A stretch of DNA of 64,000 nt, from positions 372,001 through 436,000 of the forward strand of contig CBDCTS010000007.1 in assembly GCA_965222345.1 (NCBI GenBank), written 5' to 3'. This DNA comes from JADFGZ01 sp965222345. Lineage in GTDB: Bacteria > Acidobacteriota > Terriglobia > 2-12-FULL-54-10. A model generated the notes under the pieces. That model saw only the letters and a list, made by a program, of their open reading frames with translations, was not told where the DNA came from and did no database searches. This document shows positions 60,699 to 64,000 of this stretch, one piece after another (position 1 is the stretch's first letter; each line of letters starts with the position of its first letter). The translations under genes were made by a program, and so were the position numbers.

Positions 60699-62648
60699 TT
60701 ATTCAGAAATGTTGGTGCGGCGTTGCTCCGGGCGCCGGGCAAACAACTCCTCATAGGTGGCTACGACGGCGCCACTGGAAGTTAAATTATTTTCACTGGA
60801 AAAGTCAGGATGCAAATAAACGATTTTCCCGTTCAACACCGTCATCCGGGGCCGAATTTCGCTGATCTCTTCCGCAGGTATCGCCATGTAATCCAGGTCG
60901 AGCACTGCCAAGTCCGCCAGCTTGCCCTCTTCGATGGAGCCCAGCTTGTCGCCCTTCATCACATAGTCCGCCGCCCAGCGCGTGATCATTCTCAGGGCGG
61001 TGACACGGTCCACCGCCTCCTGCGGTCCCCACACGGTCCCTCTGCGGTCTTTTCTGGTCATCAAAATTTCCAGGTCGCCCCAAATGTAGGCGTCCCGGTC
61101 TGTCTCGTAAACCACATTAACGCCGGCGTCCAACATGCTCTTCACCGGGACGACAAAGTTATTGGCCACTTCGTCGCCGTAGGATGCCGCAGCAGCCGGG
61201 GCGACGCTGTGGATGTATTTGGGGGCGCAACTAAAGGTGATATTCAACCGGGCCGCCCGCTCGAAATCGGCAGGATCGATCAGCGTGCAGTGGTCAAACG
61301 CCCAGCCCTGCGTGGAGGAAGGCCCAAATTCTTCATGGATATCCTCCACCAAGTCAAGCATGTTTGACACCGAGCGGTCCCCGGCCACGTGGGTGTTGGC
61401 AAAGCGAACTCCGTTCCGGGCGCTTTGGACGACCCATTCCCTGAAGTAGTTGCCCTGGGTCGGCGCCGCTCTTCCCTTGCCTCCCATATATTCCAGGTCC
61501 GTATGGCACTGGCCCGTCGGCCACCATTCGGCGATGGTTCCGAACGCGCTGGTCCTTTTTTGATTCGTGCAGGCCCGGCTGCCGGCGCCATCCACTCCCG
61601 ACGCCCCCACGGCATTCACCCAAATCTTATCGTTACCCGCTCCAATCAGATTACCCAATCCTTCCAAACCGTGATCGAGGTCCGTGATGGTGCCGAAGTA
61701 AAAGTCCCGCATTCCATAAGCCAGCCGCAGCGACAGTTCTCCCTTCGACTCCAGCAGTTTGTAGGCTTCCAGGCTGTAGGGAAACAGCTTCGACGACACG
61801 GTGGTTAAGCCCGACGCAGCCAACTCGTCCAGATAACTCTTGTAGATGGCAGAGACATCCCCGAGCGAGGGAGAAGGCATGAACCTGCGGATAATTCTGG
61901 TTGCGGGAGGCTCCATATGGCCCTCCGGCTGGCCTGTATCGTCCACCCAGTAACGCCCGTATTTTTCGAGGAAGTAGCCGTATCTATCCCAGAGAATCTC
62001 AATCGCCTTGCTATTCACCATCAGCCCGTTTGCAATCGGAATTCCCATCGTCATGATTACCGGATTGTTCGGGGTGACCTTGTCGATCTCCCATCGGTTG
62101 AGCTCGTCCATAATGATCTTTGCCTGATTGACGGTGCTTCCCTCGCCCATGCCGCTCAACCGAGCATCGTTTACAAAATAAATCCACTCTCCCGGCTCGA
62201 ACTGATACTTATCCATCAAGCCTTTGATCTGGGCGAGCACGTCATCCGTGCTCGTCACACCCCGCCAATCTACCCGGTAGCGGCCCAGAGTAGCGGGGTC
62301 CACCCCCTCACCATAGACGCGCTCGGCATAGCTGTGTATATGACTATGGGTGTCGATCAAACCAGGGATCACCGTCCGCCCCTTCAGGTCCACTACCTGT
62401 GTCCCCGGCCCAGCCAGAGGGAGAATCTCCGCGTCGCTGCCGACCGCTTGAATTCGCTCACCTTGAATAGCCACCGCTTCGGCAGTGGCAAAATCGTCGT
62501 CCACGGTCAGGACTTTTCCGTTGTGCAACACCATGTCGGCATTTTGCGCAACGGCTCGCTCTTGACCCAACAACAAGAGGGTTACAAGAGCAACCGAATA
62601 GATCAGTCCAATCTCGCAAAAGCGTAAACTCAGGTAAAAACGTCTCAT
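60699..62648 (-). CDS. Exported amidohydrolase family 3 (YtcJ-like)
   Basis: A protein of 649 residues. The ATG at 62648 is chosen because AAGGAG lies 8 nt upstream; an ATG two codons earlier is too close to it. The signal region is MRRFYLSLRFCEIGLIYSVA...ERAVAQ. The metal site is GLIDTHSHIHSY; other histidine blocks are FANTHVAGDRSVS and AFDHCTLIDPADFERA. The C-terminal strand reads SIEEGKLADLAVLDLDYMAIP. The late barrel strand reads NVVYETDRDAYIWG, with acidic residues in a context unlike the usual S-D-x-P. It lies 158 bp downstream of a TonB receptor gene on the same strand, repeating the receptor-plus-hydrolase arrangement at the window start. Confidence 0.9.
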   Translation of the reverse strand: MRRFYLSLRFCEIGLIYSVALVTLLLLGQERAVAQNADMVLHNGKVLTVDDDFATAEAVAIQGERIQAVGSDAEILPLAGPGTQVVDLKGRTVIPGLIDTHSHIHSYAERVYGEGVDPATLGRYRVDWRGVTSTDDVLAQIKGLMDKYQFEPGEWIYFVNDARLSGMGEGSTVNQAKIIMDELNRWEIDKVTPNNPVIMTMGIPIANGLMVNSKAIEILWDRYGYFLEKYGRYWVDDTGQPEGHMEPPATRIIRRFMPSPSLGDVSAIYKSYLDELAASGLTTVSSKLFPYSLEAYKLLESKGELSLRLAYGMRDFYFGTITDLDHGLEGLGNLIGAGNDKIWVNAVGASGVDGAGSRACTNQKRTSAFGTIAEWWPTGQCHTDLEYMGGKGRAAPTQGNYFREWVVQSARNGVRFANTHVAGDRSVSNMLDLVEDIHEEFGPSSTQGWAFDHCTLIDPADFERAARLNITFSCAPKYIHSVAPAAAASYGDEVANNFVVPVKSMLDAGVNVVYETDRDAYIWGDLEILMTRKDRRGTVWGPQEAVDRVTALRMITRWAADYVMKGDKLGSIEEGKLADLAVLDLDYMAIPAEEISEIRPRMTVLNGKIVYLHPDFSSENNLTSSGAVVATYEELFARRPEQRRTNISE

Positions 62649-62806
62649 AGTCATAGCTCCTTGAGCCGGAATCGAAACATGCAGGTTGGTTGTTTGCGGT
62701 GAAGCATAAAGCAAGCTGGCCGGACCCCAGATCCTCCCCACAAAATGGAGCAGAGAGGGTTCAAGGACCCGGCTACTAAACTATTGCAACCCCCAGGCGA
62801 TGCCGC

Positions 62807-64000
62807 CTAGAAGATGTACTTCAGGCCGAACTGGATCTGCCGACCGGTAGTTTTGGTTTCTGTGATCTCTCCAGCGTCGCTACGCGGGCGTCCATCCCTC
62901 CTCATCACCTCCAAGGCGGGGATTCCGAAGTTTGGACGGTTGAAGAAATTAAACGCCTCGAACCGGAACTGAAGATTGGTGTTCTCGGAAAGCGACGTGT
63001 TCTTGGTCAACGTAAAATCGAAGTTGGCCAGCCCGGGCATGATCATCGTGTTCCGGCCAAGATTCCCAAGCGTATTATCCGGCGGAAGCTCGAAGGCCCC
63101 CGGGTCATAATACTGATTCGGATTGCCGGGGTTGACTGGACTATTGCTGGCGCCTGCAACCAGATCAGGAAAATCAGCGCGCACCCCGCGCCTGCTCATA
63201 TCCCGGCGCCGCTGGATCTCCACCGTACCGGGGAATCCATTGGCCAGGGAAAGAATCCCGCCAAGCTGCCAGCCTGTGACAAGTTTCGCCGACGCGCCGG
63301 ACAATCCCCTGCCGAAGGGAAGCTCGTAGGTACCGCTTAAAGAAAACACGTTTGTGGCATCGAAGGAGGAGAGAGAGCGGTACAACGTCCTGTCATAGTA
63401 ATAAGGGACAAAGTTCGGACCGGCATTGGAGTCGCTCGCGCTCTGGCTCCCTGAGATTTCATCAATGGACTTGGAGAAAGTGTAGGACGCGCGGAATTGC
63501 ATTCCCTGGCTAAACTTTTTGTTCAAGCTAATCTGCAGGGAGTTGTACCAGGAATTGGCCCCCGCGAACCGAAGACGCAGATCATCCCAATTACTGTTGG
63601 GTCTGTTGCGTTCAGTGTGCACCAGCCGGCCGCCGATCTCCGATGCGCGAGGCACATTGAGGTCAGCGATCGCGGGCAGACGGATCCCCCGCGATCCTGC
63701 ATACCCTACCGTGAGAACGGTATTGGGCAATAGCTGCTTCTGGACATTGAGGTTATATTGCGTCATGTAGGGTGTTTTCACATTGAAAGGAATAAAGTTA
63801 ACGGCAGGCCGGCCCTTGCAGTCCGGATTTACAGGGTTGAATGGATTTTCGGGGCCACAAATGGCAGCCAGATTCGGGAAGAGCGGCACGTCTTCATCGA
63901 AATCCGTCAATTGCGTTTCTACAAGAAACGGAGGCATGCGGAAACCCATCGTGCGAGTCCAGGTGGTATCTATCGGCATGTAGAAAAGTCCGAATCCTCC
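62807..64000 (-). CDS. TonB-dependent receptor, C-terminal part (5' end beyond window)
   Basis: About 398 residues of an Oar-like receptor barrel; the frame is open to the window end, where it reads G-G-F-G-L-F-Y before MPIDTTW, a usual RGGxGxFY barrel motif. Further receptor blocks are TPYMTQYNLNVQKQLLPNTV, VGYAGSRGIRLP, NSLQISLNKKFSQGMQFRAS, YTFSKSIDEISGSQS and NTNLQFRFEAFNFFNRPNFG. It ends RQIQFGLKYIF with the terminal Phe. It lies just upstream of an exported amidohydrolase on the same strand, and the two may be co-transcribed. N-terminal signal, regulatory domain and plug lie outside the window. Ligand unknown. Confidence 0.9.
   Translation of the reverse strand, partial: GGFGLFYMPIDTTWTRTMGFRMPPFLVETQLTDFDEDVPLFPNLAAICGPENPFNPVNPDCKGRPAVNFIPFNVKTPYMTQYNLNVQKQLLPNTVLTVGYAGSRGIRLPAIADLNVPRASEIGGRLVHTERNRPNSNWDDLRLRFAGANSWYNSLQISLNKKFSQGMQFRASYTFSKSIDEISGSQSASDSNAGPNFVPYYYDRTLYRSLSSFDATNVFSLSGTYELPFGRGLSGASAKLVTGWQLGGILSLANGFPGTVEIQRRRDMSRRGVRADFPDLVAGASNSPVNPGNPNQYYDPGAFELPPDNTLGNLGRNTMIMPGLANFDFTLTKNTSLSENTNLQFRFEAFNFFNRPNFGIPALEVMRRDGRPRSDAGEITETKTTGRQIQFGLKYIF

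Overview
The window looks like a chromosome piece from an Acidobacteriota-type Gram-negative soil or sediment bacterium. This is an inference. It rests on several very large Oar-like TonB-dependent receptors with an N-terminal carboxypeptidase-regulatory domain, an expansion of secreted YtcJ-type amidohydrolases, a moderately GC-rich composition, and short palindromic repeats containing GTCATnCTGAG or AGCCCACGGC, which I associate with such genomes. No rRNA, tRNA or CRISPR array was seen.

Layout. (1) 1-8.5 kb: two tandem secreted amidohydrolases, a convergent TonB receptor, and a third amidohydrolase with a one-base frameshift. (2) 8.9-16 kb, minus strand: a small exported protein, a decayed IS1595-type remnant, an amidase, a GAF-GGDEF protein and a UvrD/RecB-type helicase-nuclease. 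(3) 16.2-24.8 kb, plus strand: a TetR gene with a clear promoter and operator, then a split GctAB-like CoA-transferase, a dienoyl-CoA-hydratase-like protein, a complete 4-hydroxybenzoyl-CoA-reductase-type molybdoenzyme (hcrC-hcrA-hcrB order) and an amidohydrolase. Together these look like an aromatic acyl-CoA degradation module. (4) 25-28 kb: a SAM-I riboswitch with its own terminator precedes a divergent threonine-synthase-like PLP enzyme and a ThiS/MoaD-like sulfur-carrier protein ending in GG; proC follows. This is the strongest candidate for an under-described system: SAM-controlled, carrier-protein-dependent sulfur incorporation.

(5) 28-37.6 kb: a TonB receptor, two tandem exported NicX/M29-like metalloproteins, an ACMSD-like amidohydrolase and a DASS carboxylate transporter, plausibly one uptake and breakdown locus. 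(6) 37.7-40.5 kb: two copies of one insertion sequence in direct tandem, separated by 16 bp and differing at one base by eye. (7) 40.5-46.6 kb: a cobalamin riboswitch followed by btuB-, btuF-, btuC- and btuD-like genes. (8) 46.8-55.3 kb: an eroded mobile island with an integrase, an IS30 element inserted at the 3' end of a MerB-like gene, IS1380 and integrase debris, and an MmeI-like restriction-modification gene with a frameshift. (9) 55.7-64 kb, minus strand: two more exported amidohydrolases, a cohesin-like exported protein, a membrane-anchored cytochrome c/Vgb-like propeller protein, a decayed 5' copy of the cohesin-like gene, and the 3' part of another TonB receptor.

The recurrent theme in regions 1, 5 and 9 is an outer-membrane importer next to exported hydrolases, suggesting import of an organic ligand followed by periplasmic breakdown. 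All functional statements come from reading motifs; no database search was run.
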